Below, in pieces: positions 15,139 through 22,976 of a stretch of 42,722 nucleotides of DNA. The position numbers and the translations under genes are program-made. Below the pieces are notes generated by a model, which was given only the letters and a program-made list of their open reading frames with translations, did no database searches and was not told the DNA's origin. Within the stretch, counting starts at the first letter, position 1, and each line of letters begins with the position of its first letter. The stretch comes from CAYSFW01 sp964620675 (GTDB taxonomy: Bacteria; Pseudomonadota; Gammaproteobacteria; UWMA-0217), in the NCBI GenBank assembly GCA_964620675.1, contig CAZUJU010000027.1:1-42722 (forward strand), written 5' to 3'.

Positions 15139-16440
15139 TTAAGCAAAAACGTCTTTCGCGAACGTGCGATGCCAGTTGGGCTGGTAGATCGACTCAAGCA
15201 GCGGTTGCGCCGGAGAATCGGTAATCGGTGACACGCCGCCGGAGTCCGCGACGCTCCCGATCTTGCCATCGATCAGCTTGTAGATCGCGGCGACCGAAAT
15301 CCCGTAATCGACCCCGACCAGACTGACGCAAACATTGAGCAACGACGGCTCGCCCGGCTCGCGTCCGGCCATCAGATCCGCGATCGCTTGCGCGGTGACC
15401 TTGGCCTGCGAGTTCGCCGAATAACCCGATTTCGGCATCGCATCGGCGATGCAGGAATCTCCGATGACGTGCACGTTCGGCACGAGCGAGGATTCGAAAC
15501 TGCGACGGTCGACCGGGCACCAACCGGACTCATCGGTCAGCCCCATGTCGTAAACCAACTGCGGGGCCTTTTGCGCTGGAATGAAATTGACCGCATCGGC
15601 TTGATAGTCTTCGAAATCGGTCTTGAGCGACTTGGACTTCGGATCGACCGAAAGTACCGTACCGCCCTGAGCCCCACTCACCCACTCCAGAATCGACTGA
15701 TCGGTACCGTAACCGTAGAGTCGTTCCCAGCCCTTGATGAACGCCGCCTGTTTGGTGAAGGCGTCCTTCGGATCGAGCACCAGAATCTTGGCGGTTGGGT
15801 TGTTCTTCTTGAAGTACTCGGCGATCAGCGAGGCGCGCTCATACGGACCGGGTGGACAGCGATAAGGGTTCGGCGGCGCCACCATGACATACAAGCCGCC
15901 CTGCGGCATCGCCTCCAGCTGTTGCTTGAGCAGCAACGTCTGCGGTCCGGCCTTCCAGCCATGCGGCATCGTCGTCGTGGACGCTTCCTGACTGTAGCCC
16001 TCGATGGCGTCCCAGCGGAAATCGATGCCTGGCGCAACGATCAGACGGTCGTAACCGATCTTGGTGCCGCTTTCGGTGCTGACCTCACGCTTGGTCGCGT
16101 CGAGACCGATCACCTTTTCCTGCACGATATTCACACCGTATTCGTCACGCAGGGTCGCGTGCGTAAACGTGATCTCCTCGATCTTGACGTGACCGACGAT
16201 GACATCGGAACTGCGCAGGCAGGTCAGATATTCCTTGGCGGGATCGATCAGAGTGATTTTTACGCCGGGGTCGGCAAAGCGTAGGTACTTCGCGGCCGTC
16301 GAGCCACCGATTCCCCCTCCGACGATGACAACATGCGGGGTGGCCTGCGCCGTAGAACACCCGGTCAGGCTCGACCCGACCAGGCCGGTCACGCCGGCCG
16401 CACCGAGCAACTTGAGAAATTCGCGTCGATTGAAACTCAT
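15139..16440 (-). CDS. fccB: Flavocytochrome c sulfide dehydrogenase, flavoprotein subunit
   Basis: This 433-residue FAD protein oxidises sulfide in the periplasm and passes electrons to its cytochrome subunit. A Tat-type leader with R5-R6-E-F-L-K precedes a hydrophobic core and Cys28, as befits a cofactor-loaded export substrate. FAD-binding G-G-G-I-G-G lies at 41-46 and I-G-D-S near 326-329. Cys195 (Y-R-C-P-P-G-P-Y) and Cys308 (G-W-C-P-V-D) correspond to the redox disulfide beside the flavin. An extra Cys330 follows I-G-D-S. The C-terminal FCSD-type flavin-binding region is complete. It lies between the monoheme and diheme cytochrome genes, each 12 nt away. Confidence 0.95.
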   Translation of the reverse strand: MSFNRREFLKLLGAAGVTGLVGSSLTGCSTAQATPHVVIVGGGIGGSTAAKYLRFADPGVKITLIDPAKEYLTCLRSSDVIVGHVKIEEITFTHATLRDEYGVNIVQEKVIGLDATKREVSTESGTKIGYDRLIVAPGIDFRWDAIEGYSQEASTTTMPHGWKAGPQTLLLKQQLEAMPQGGLYVMVAPPNPYRCPPGPYERASLIAEYFKKNNPTAKILVLDPKDAFTKQAAFIKGWERLYGYGTDQSILEWVSGAQGGTVLSVDPKSKSLKTDFEDYQADAVNFIPAQKAPQLVYDMGLTDESGWCPVDRRSFESSLVPNVHVIGDSCIADAMPKSGYSANSQAKVTAQAIADLMAGREPGEPSLLNVCVSLVGVDYGISVAAIYKLIDGKIGSVADSGGVSPITDSPAQPLLESIYQPNWHRTFAKDVFA

Positions 16441-16452
16441 GACGGGCGGCTC

Positions 16453-16755
16453 CTAGCGCATGGTGGAAAAGAAATCGGCGAGCGCGTCGATCTCGGCATC
16501 CGAATAGCCCTTGGCGACCCGGTTCATCACGACACTCTGGCGGCGGTCATCGCGATAATCGCGCATCGACTGCACCAGGTGCTGGCGATCGATGCCAGCC
16601 AGCGAGGGCATGTATTCGTCGTAGCTCTTGCCATGGGTACCGTGGCAAGCGGCGCAAACGTTACCCAACATCTTGCCAGTCGCGATCGGCGCATCCGCCG
16701 CGAAACTGGCGCCACTGACGAATACGAGTGCATAGACAAGCGTATTGAAAGTCAT
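16453..16755 (-). CDS. fccA: Flavocytochrome c cytochrome subunit (monoheme c)
   Basis: This 100-residue periplasmic cytochrome has a signal peptide (about 1-19) and one heme site, C34-A-A-C37-H38, with Met77 as the probable sixth ligand. Position directly before fccB, 12 nt away, marks it as the heme partner that accepts electrons from the FAD. Some FccA proteins carry two hemes; this one carries one and so resembles the SoxE-like form. AAAGGA precedes ATG 16755. It heads the minus-strand operon fccA-fccB-diheme cytochrome, with a candidate promoter at 16826-16853. Confidence 0.92.
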   Translation of the reverse strand: MTFNTLVYALVFVSGASFAADAPIATGKMLGNVCAACHGTHGKSYDEYMPSLAGIDRQHLVQSMRDYRDDRRQSVVMNRVAKGYSDAEIDALADFFSTMR

Positions 16756-17227
16756 GCGTCATCCTTTTTTTTTGGTAAAGCGGTGATAACCCTTCGTAGC
16801 ATAGCCGAACCCACGCTCGCGCGAATTTATACTGAATCAAAATTAGTTGAAAAAACTGCGATTGGAGGTCGAGCTGATCGGATCAATCGGGCAATGATCG
16901 GCGTGTGCGCTCATGGAAGTTCGCATCTTTTCAACGACTCGATGGCCGAGTAAAGCCCAGCGCGACAAATGACCCGCCCCGCGGCCGATGATTCGGCCGA
17001 AGCCGCTTCCCGATCCAATCAGCGCTTGCGGGATGCAAGGCGAACGACATTTGATAGGCTCACGCTTCTTTGATCTCGTTGCATTTCAACCCGGATACCG
17101 ATTCGCCTTACGGCAAAATGCCTTGGCTATCCGCGCAAGGCATCCTCTTACCCAACCGGCAATCCTTCGCAAACATGTTCGGGAGGCCTATTCTTAGGAT
17201 CCGAGCCGCAACCACCCACCGCCCAAG
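16756..17227. other. Divergent intergenic region between fccA and argE
   Basis: No gene is seen in these 472 bases. The fccA-proximal part is AT-rich and holds a promoter candidate. Further on are two perfect inverted repeats: CGGCCGA/TCGGCCG (16982-16999, 4-nt loop) and ATGCCTTG/CAAGGCAT (17118-17143, 10-nt loop). The latter ends 84 nt before the argE start and could lie in its leader. Confidence 0.5.
16826..16853 (-). promoter_or_regulatory. Candidate fccA promoter
   Basis: On the minus strand TTTTCA (16848-16853) and TATAAA (16826-16831) are 16 nt apart in an unusually AT-rich patch about 70 nt before the fccA start. Four and five positions match the sigma-70 hexamers. No operator is obvious. 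Confidence 0.4.
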
Positions 17228-18385
17228 ATGACCACCGCCCCCGCCCTCATCGACATGATGCGCGAATTGATCGCCGCACCCTCGATCAGCAGCGCCGATC
17301 CCGGACTGGACATGAGCAACCGAGCGGTCATCGACCTGCTCGCGGGTTGGCTGGAGCCGCTCGGATTTCAGGTCAGAACGCTTGAGATCGCGGGATTTCC
17401 GGGTAAATACAACCTGATTGCCACCCTCGGCGCGGGCGACGGTGGCCTGATCCTGGCCGGCCACACCGACACCGTGCCCTACGACGCCGACCGCTGGCGG
17501 CATGATCCGTTCCGCCTCACCCAGGAGGACGATCGCCTGTACGGTCTCGGCACCTCGGACATGAAGGGTTTTTTCGCGCTCGCGATCGACGCGGCGCGCC
17601 AGTTCAACGCACGCGACCTGGCCCGCCCGTTGATCCTGCTTGCAACCGCCGACGAAGAAACGTCGATGAGCGGCGCCCGCGCCTTGACCCGCAACGACGT
17701 CGCGCAAGCCCGCTACGCATTGATCGGGGAGCCGACCGGTATGAAGCCGGTGCGCCAACATAAAGGCATCCTTATGGAAGCCATCCGCCTAATTGGCCAG
17801 TCTGGGCATTCGAGCGATCCCAGCCTCGGCAACAGCGCGCTCGAAGGCATGCACGAACTCATGACGTTACTGCTGGATTACCGCACCGAGCTGCAGGCGC
17901 GTTACCACAACAGCGCGTTCGCGGTGCCGGTACCGACCATGAATCTCGGCCATATCCACGGTGGCGATAATCCTAACCGCATCTGCGGCGCGTGCGAGTT
18001 GCATCTCGATCTGCGCCACCTCCCCGGCATGACCATCGATGAAGTCCGCGCCGGGATTCGCGAGCGCGCCCGCGACGTCGCCGCGCGACGCAAACTGGCG
18101 GTCGCATTCGAGGCCCTGTTCCCCGGCATCGAGGCGTTTCAAACCGCGGCGGGTTCGGCAATCATCCAGACCGCGGAGGCGCTCACCGGGCAACCCAGCA
18201 GCGCGGTCGGATTCGGCACCGAGGGACCGTTTCTGAATCAATACGGGATCGACACCCTGATCCTTGGGCCGGGCAATATCGATCAGGCCCATCAACCCGA
18301 CGAGTATCTCGCCTTGGCTGCCATCTCACCAATGACCCGCACCTTGCGCCAACTCATACAACGGTTTTGCATCGAACCTGGTTGA
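17228..18385 (+). CDS. argE: Acetylornithine deacetylase
   Basis: This 385-residue M20-family metallohydrolase removes the acetyl group from N-acetylornithine in arginine synthesis. The di-zinc site is readable: H79 and D81 (G-H-T-D-T-V), D111 (G-T-S-D-M-K-G), the catalytic Glu pair E143-E144, E168 (G-E-P-T) and the C-terminal His in the Q-A-H-Q-P-D-E segment. The dimerisation lid between is intact. N-acetylglutamate synthase (argA), the first enzyme of the same route, lies about 1 kb downstream on the same strand beyond one opposite-strand gene. A 13-bp-arm hairpin covers its stop codon. Confidence 0.95.
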   Translation: MTTAPALIDMMRELIAAPSISSADPGLDMSNRAVIDLLAGWLEPLGFQVRTLEIAGFPGKYNLIATLGAGDGGLILAGHTDTVPYDADRWRHDPFRLTQEDDRLYGLGTSDMKGFFALAIDAARQFNARDLARPLILLATADEETSMSGARALTRNDVAQARYALIGEPTGMKPVRQHKGILMEAIRLIGQSGHSSDPSLGNSALEGMHELMTLLLDYRTELQARYHNSAFAVPVPTMNLGHIHGGDNPNRICGACELHLDLRHLPGMTIDEVRAGIRERARDVAARRKLAVAFEALFPGIEAFQTAAGSAIIQTAEALTGQPSSAVGFGTEGPFLNQYGIDTLILGPGNIDQAHQPDEYLALAAISPMTRTLRQLIQRFCIEPG

Positions 18386-18404
18386 GCGATGCGCTCAACC
18401 AGGT
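18376..18404. terminator. Hairpin across the argE stop codon
   Basis: ACCTGGTTGAGCG (18376-18388) and CGCTCAACCAGGT (18392-18404) form a perfect 13-bp stem with a 3-nt loop. It includes the argE stop (18383-18385) and stands between convergent genes, so it may end transcripts from both sides. Neither strand shows a strong T-tract. Confidence 0.55.
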
Positions 18405-18436
18405 CACTCACGCGCGCCCCGAACGGACTGCTTGGG

Positions 18437-19090
18437 TCAATTCCCTGCGGGCGGCGCTTCGATCGGCGGGAAGCTGAGCTGAGGCGCGGCGCCGGTGCTG
18501 GGCGGCATGCTGGGCGGAATGGCGGCGCTAGGCGTGGACTCGACAGTCGCGGGCGGCGCCTCTGGCGGGGGTGTCGCGACCAGCGCCGAAGGCGGACTCA
18601 ATTCGCCCTCGGCGGGGTCTGGCGGCGGAAACACCAGTCGTTCGTCACCCACGGCGGGTTGAATCCAACCGGCGGATGGCGCTTGCGCCGGCGCAACGGC
18701 GCCCTGGCCGACGGGCAATGGCGCATAGTTGACCGCAGGCGCCACCGGCACCGCTGGCGCGGCGGCAGGCACGGCAGGTGCAACGGGGGCGGGTGCGTAA
18801 GCCGGCGCCGCTTGCGGATAGCCAGGCAGAACATAACCCGGGGCCGCAGGTTGTGCGGCGGCCGGATGCGGGTAGCCGTAGGGCAGCGGAGCCCCCGGCG
18901 GATAACCGTAGCCCGGGGCGCCGTAAACCGGAGGTGGGTAGTAGCCCCCATAGCCGTAACGATTGTCATAGCCGTTATCGAACCAACGCGTTGGATTCAT
19001 CCAGCGCCCGGGACTGAAATCGAAGGCCTGCGCCGTCGACACCGCACCGGAGGCGATCAGAACGCTCACGAGCAAACTCCGCTTGAACAC
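18437..19090 (-). CDS. Exported Pro/Tyr/Gly-rich low-complexity protein
   Basis: I do not recognise a family. The 217-residue product has a signal peptide (about 1-22, ending A-Q-A) followed by S-P-G-R-W-M-N-P-T-R-W-F. A Tyr/Gly/Pro-rich part with repeated G-Y, Y-G and Y-P-P units (about 38-95) comes next, then a long Ala/Pro-rich tail. GTG 19090 is the start: GGAGG stands 7 nt upstream; the longer frame to 19186 lacks a good site. Low-complexity Tyr/Gly-rich exported proteins include sulfur globule envelope proteins, an interesting parallel near an fcc operon but not proof. It could equally be a wall- or membrane-associated structural protein. It converges on argE. Confidence 0.75.
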   Translation of the reverse strand: MFKRSLLVSVLIASGAVSTAQAFDFSPGRWMNPTRWFDNGYDNRYGYGGYYPPPVYGAPGYGYPPGAPLPYGYPHPAAAQPAAPGYVLPGYPQAAPAYAPAPVAPAVPAAAPAVPVAPAVNYAPLPVGQGAVAPAQAPSAGWIQPAVGDERLVFPPPDPAEGELSPPSALVATPPPEAPPATVESTPSAAIPPSMPPSTGAAPQLSFPPIEAPPAGN

Positions 19091-19097
19091 GATATTT

Positions 19098-19102
19098 CCT
19101 CC
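19098..19102 (-). promoter_or_regulatory. Shine-Dalgarno GGAGG fixing the GTG start at 19090
   Basis: GGAGG (reverse complement of 19098-19102) is 7 nt from GTG 19088-19090. It decides the start of the Pro/Tyr-rich gene and places the signal peptide at the N-terminus. Confidence 0.7.
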
Positions 19103-19355
19103 ACAACCTAAGTATTGGGCATCGTCCGAACCACGACCAGAATCCGCGTCGAAGACCCCATGTATCAGTAATCTCTTATGAATCAATCGCTATCAGACCG
19201 AATGATCTGCGCGTACTGTAGATAAAGGGCGCGCATCCTGCCAGCAAAACTTGTTCGCGACCGCAACCGCGGTGCTTGCCGACGCCCCGACACCGGTGCT
19301 CAGGGTGGATTTCACGCGGCTTTATCTCGCCGCGGGCGGATGCTAATTTGCGGGT

Positions 19356-20663
19356 ATGGAACACCTCACCCCGCCCCACATCGTGCGCTGGTTTCGCGAT
19401 GCGGCGCCGTACATCCACCAGCATCGCGGCACGACCTTCGTCGTCTACTTCTCTGGCGACGCCGTTGCCAATGGCGGTTTCGATACGCTGATACACGACC
19501 TCGCGTTGCTCCAGGCGCTCGGGATTAGGCTCGTATTGGTGCACGGCGCGCGACCTCAGATCGAGGCACGGCTGGCCTTGCAGCGGATTACCCCGCACTA
19601 CGCCGAGGGCCTGCGCATCACCGATAGCGAATCGCTCGATGCCGTCATCGAGGCCGTCGGCCGGGTACGGGTCTTGATCGAAGCCAAGCTCACGCTGAGC
19701 CTCGCCAACACGCCGATGTCCGGCAGCCGGATCCGGGTCGCCTCCGGCAATTTCATCGTCGCCCGCCCGCTAGGCGTGAGAAATGGGGTTGATTTTCAAC
19801 ACACCGGCGAGGTGCGCCGAATCGAAATCGAGGCTATCCGGCGCCAGCTCGATGCACAGAACTGCGTGCTGCTCTCTCCACTCGGCTACGCGCGCACCGG
19901 TGAGGTCTTCAATCTGAGCGGCGAGGAAGTCGCCACCAGCACCGCGATCGCCTTGGGCGCCGACAAGCTGATTCTGCTGAACGACGCCCATCTCGCCACC
20001 GGGTTGGCGAGCGAACTCGGCTTGAACGACCTGCCCGCACTGCTGAACGATCCCGCGATGCCCAGCGAATTCAAGCTCCATTTGAACAACTCGGCACGTG
20101 CGATCGAGAGCGGAGTCCCGCGCTGTCATATCGTCGACGCCCAGAGCGACGGCGCGATGCTGATGGAGCTGTTTACCCGTGAAGGATCCGGTCTGCTGAT
20201 ATCCGGCGGCTTCGAAGGCCTGCGCGGTGCGCAAAGCCACGACGTGGCAGGCATTCTCGACCTGATCCAGCCGCTGGAGGAAAAAGGCGCGCTGGTGCGG
20301 CGGCCACGCGAGCAGCTTGAGCGCGAGATCGCGCATTTCACCGTGATCGAACGCAACGGGGTGATCCTAGGCTGCGCCGCGCTATTTCCGTTTACCGACG
20401 AGCGGATCGGCGAACTCGCCTGCCTTGCGGTGCATCCCGACTACCGCCGCGAGGGCCGCGGTGACTCGCTGCTCGAACGGATCGAAGCCGACGCGCGCGC
20501 CCAGGGGCTTGAGCGCTTGTTCGTGCTTTCCACCCAGACCATGCACTGGTTCCAGGAACGCGGTTACCTCCCCGGTGACCTCAACGCGTTGCCGCTGCAA
20601 CGCGCCGCGCTTTACAATTTTCAACGCCGGTCAAAGATTTTCATCAAGACGCTCAGCACGTGA
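19356..20663 (+). CDS. argA: N-acetylglutamate synthase (amino-acid N-acetyltransferase)
   Basis: This 435-residue two-domain enzyme acetylates glutamate with acetyl-CoA, the first step of arginine synthesis. Residues about 20-285 form an amino-acid-kinase-like domain (V-H-G-A-R-P-Q-I near 64-71), which binds arginine for feedback inhibition. Residues about 295-435 form a GNAT domain with the acetyl-CoA loop R-R-E-G-R-G-D near 363-369. This is classical ArgA, as in other gammaproteobacteria. It pairs functionally with argE upstream. The next gene starts more than 400 nt downstream. Confidence 0.96.
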   Translation: MEHLTPPHIVRWFRDAAPYIHQHRGTTFVVYFSGDAVANGGFDTLIHDLALLQALGIRLVLVHGARPQIEARLALQRITPHYAEGLRITDSESLDAVIEAVGRVRVLIEAKLTLSLANTPMSGSRIRVASGNFIVARPLGVRNGVDFQHTGEVRRIEIEAIRRQLDAQNCVLLSPLGYARTGEVFNLSGEEVATSTAIALGADKLILLNDAHLATGLASELGLNDLPALLNDPAMPSEFKLHLNNSARAIESGVPRCHIVDAQSDGAMLMELFTREGSGLLISGGFEGLRGAQSHDVAGILDLIQPLEEKGALVRRPREQLEREIAHFTVIERNGVILGCAALFPFTDERIGELACLAVHPDYRREGRGDSLLERIEADARAQGLERLFVLSTQTMHWFQERGYLPGDLNALPLQRAALYNFQRRSKIFIKTLST

Positions 20664-21080
20664 TGGCCTGGCTCTGCGTCGCAGCGCCGGTCAGTCGGCG
20701 CCGCGGTGCGATCAGAATGCCTCTTCAGCCTTCGCGGGCCTAGCCTCGCGAGAACCAGACCCGCTCGAGCGGGCACTCCGCGCCACCGCGCTGCCGTTGC
20801 TCCGGGGATAAAGTTAGCCCGACTTTGCTTCACCGCAACACGGCATTCTGTCGCGCGAGGCGAACCCATCGTCGGCGCGCGCGTTCCCCCGCCTCAAGAG
20901 ATTCGCGCCGCAGTCGATAAGGCCCGCAAGGAGTCTTCGCGCGGCCGGGTACCCGCCGACGGCGCTCGGCGCGAGTCGGAAGTCACCGTGCCGAGTCGCG
21001 GCAACCTCCGCGCACGCCGCTCGGGCAACCGCCGTGACGAACCCCGCACGAACGCAGAACGCACACCCATGGAGTTACCC
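20664..21080. other. Non-coding stretch between argA and the CHASE4 kinase
   Basis: These 417 bases stay open in the kinase frame from 20706, but the predicted residues are Arg/Ala-rich and featureless, so I read no gene here. A perfect 14-bp palindrome CCCGCTC-GAGCGGG lies at 20760-20773. No clear promoter was found. Confidence 0.5.
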
Positions 21081-22976
21081 GTGTCACTACGCACCAAAGT
21101 CATATCATTGTTGCTGGCATTATTCGGCATCTACGCGGGCGTCAATTATCTGGTTCAACGCCAGGTCGTTTACCCGAATTTTGTTGAACTGGAACGTGAA
21201 GAGGCCCAGAAGAACGTCGAGCGGGCGGTAGAAGCCTTGCAGCGCGAGCTCGAACTGCTGCAGCCCTCGGTCGCAACCTGGGCCTTCTGGGACGACACCT
21301 ACCACTTCATTAGCGACCTCAACGAGGAATACGTGCGTTCGAACCTGAATCTCGAGGCGCTCGAAAGCCTCCAGGTTCAGGTGCTTGCGTTTTACAACCG
21401 CGACGGACAGCGAATCTGGGGCATGTCCGTCGATTTGGATCAGCGCACCGAACTCGACCCCAATGTATTTCTGCCCCAGGTGTTGCCGAGCGGGCATCCG
21501 CTACGCACTGACGCCGCCGAAACCGCCCGCGTGTCAGGGCTCATGAATCAGGCCTCAGGGCCGATGTTGTTCGTGTCCTTTCCCATCCTGACCACCGAGC
21601 GGCAAGGCCCGTCACGCGGCAGTGTCGTGATGGGTCGGCTGCTCGACGACGCGGCGGTCGCACGCATTGCGAGCCAAACCCGCATCGATTTGCGGATTCA
21701 AGCACCACCCGCGAACGCGCGCGCCAGCGCGGCGCGAGGCCTGCATGGAACGCTGGCGCACACGCCCATCGCGCTGACAGAAGCAGCCGCTGGGCTGGTT
21801 GGCACCACGACCCTGCACGATCTTAACGGCCAGGCGGCGATCGACCTGGTCGTCAATACCCCGCGTGAAATCACCGCCCGCGGCGAAAACGCGCTGCGTT
21901 TCGCAAATCTGTCGACCGCGCTGGCCGGCGCCTTGGCCTTGGTTCTGATCCTCGTGCTGTTGCGGCGGACGGTATTCGACCCGGTTTCGCAACTGACCGC
22001 TCACGCCACCGCGCTTGGCGCCCACGACGCGCTCGAAACGCAATTGAACCTCAATCGGCGCGATGAAATTGGCACGCTCGCGAAGGAGTTCGACCGCATG
22101 GTCGCCCGCCTCGCTGAGACCCGGCAACGCTTGCTCGACCAATCCTACCGCTCCGGCGTCGCCGAGATGGCCAGCGGCGTGCTGCACAACATCGGCAATG
22201 CCATCACGCCAGTCAGCGTCAAGCTGACGACGCTCAAGCAGGAACTGCAGCAAGCGCCACTGGCGGAAATCGAAATGGCCCGCGCCGAACTCGCGGATCC
22301 GGCCACGCCCCCGGAGCGCAGCCGCGACCTCACCCAGTTTCTGGAACTGGCAGCGGGTGAGGTCGGCAACCTGGTGCAGCGCATGACGCGCGCGCTCGAT
22401 ACGGTGCAAACCCAGGTCAGCCACGTCGAATCGATCCTGGCGGACCAGCAACGTTTCAGCCGCGCCGAACGCGTGCTCGAACCGCTCGCGCTCGGTCCAG
22501 TCGTAGCGGAAACGGTCGAGCTGTTGCCGGAATCCCTGCGCGGCTTCACGACGGTGGAGATCGACCCCGCGCTCATGCACCAGGCCCCGGTGTTCGCCGC
22601 ACGCGTCGCGTTGCAGCAAGTCATCAATAACCTTTTGATCAATGCCGCGGAATCGATTCGCGAAAGCGGGCAAGGCGCCGATACCGGCCGCATCGTCATC
22701 CGCGCGGTGGGAGATACCGACGACGCCACCGTTCACCTCTGCGTCGAGGACAACGGGATCGGGATCGCAGAAGAAAATCTCGCGCGGCTGTTCGAGCGTG
22801 GCTACTCGACCAAGGCGCGCGGCTCCGGCATGGGTCTGCACTGGAGCGCGAATACGGTATCGGCGATGGGCGGGCAGCTTTACGTCCGCAGTGCCGGGAT
22901 CGGCCGCGGCGCCCGCATGCACCTGCTGCTCGCCAGCGCGAACGCATCAATGGAACAACCGGGGATCGCTGCATGA
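21081..22976 (+). CDS. CHASE4-type sensor histidine kinase
   Basis: This is a 631-residue membrane sensor. The order is transmembrane helix (about 7-25), periplasmic CHASE4-like domain with W-D-D-T-Y-H-F at 70-76 (about 30-270), second helix (about 274-295), HAMP (about 296-345), a kinase dimerisation helix with H369 in V-L-H-N-I-G-N-A, and an HATPase domain (N-N-L-L-I-N-A-A-E, D-N-G-I-G-I-A, G-S-G-M-G-L-H). The phospho-acceptor context H-N-I-G-N differs from the common H-E-x-x-x-P form. I prefer GTG 21081, with GGAG six bases upstream; ATG 21069 is the alternative. Its TGA overlaps the ATG of the REC-GGDEF-EAL gene by four bases, so the two almost certainly form a cognate pair. Confidence 0.88.
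   Translation: MSLRTKVISLLLALFGIYAGVNYLVQRQVVYPNFVELEREEAQKNVERAVEALQRELELLQPSVATWAFWDDTYHFISDLNEEYVRSNLNLEALESLQVQVLAFYNRDGQRIWGMSVDLDQRTELDPNVFLPQVLPSGHPLRTDAAETARVSGLMNQASGPMLFVSFPILTTERQGPSRGSVVMGRLLDDAAVARIASQTRIDLRIQAPPANARASAARGLHGTLAHTPIALTEAAAGLVGTTTLHDLNGQAAIDLVVNTPREITARGENALRFANLSTALAGALALVLILVLLRRTVFDPVSQLTAHATALGAHDALETQLNLNRRDEIGTLAKEFDRMVARLAETRQRLLDQSYRSGVAEMASGVLHNIGNAITPVSVKLTTLKQELQQAPLAEIEMARAELADPATPPERSRDLTQFLELAAGEVGNLVQRMTRALDTVQTQVSHVESILADQQRFSRAERVLEPLALGPVVAETVELLPESLRGFTTVEIDPALMHQAPVFAARVALQQVINNLLINAAESIRESGQGADTGRIVIRAVGDTDDATVHLCVEDNGIGIAEENLARLFERGYSTKARGSGMGLHWSANTVSAMGGQLYVRSAGIGRGARMHLLLASANASMEQPGIAA

Noticed and set aside
17031..17145. A third copy of the palindromic element upstream of argE
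   Set aside because: GGATGCAAGGCGAACGAC and a distant GCATCC recall the family ends, but the arms do not pair beyond six bases and the right sub-end is missing.
20706..21080. N-terminal extension of the CHASE4 kinase
   Set aside because: The extra 125 residues are Arg/Ala-rich and precede a natural membrane-anchor N-terminus with a Shine-Dalgarno at 21071-21074.
21612..22922. A 436-codon open frame on the minus strand
   Set aside because: It is antisense to the CHASE4 histidine kinase, which has all its motifs; the antisense product shows none.
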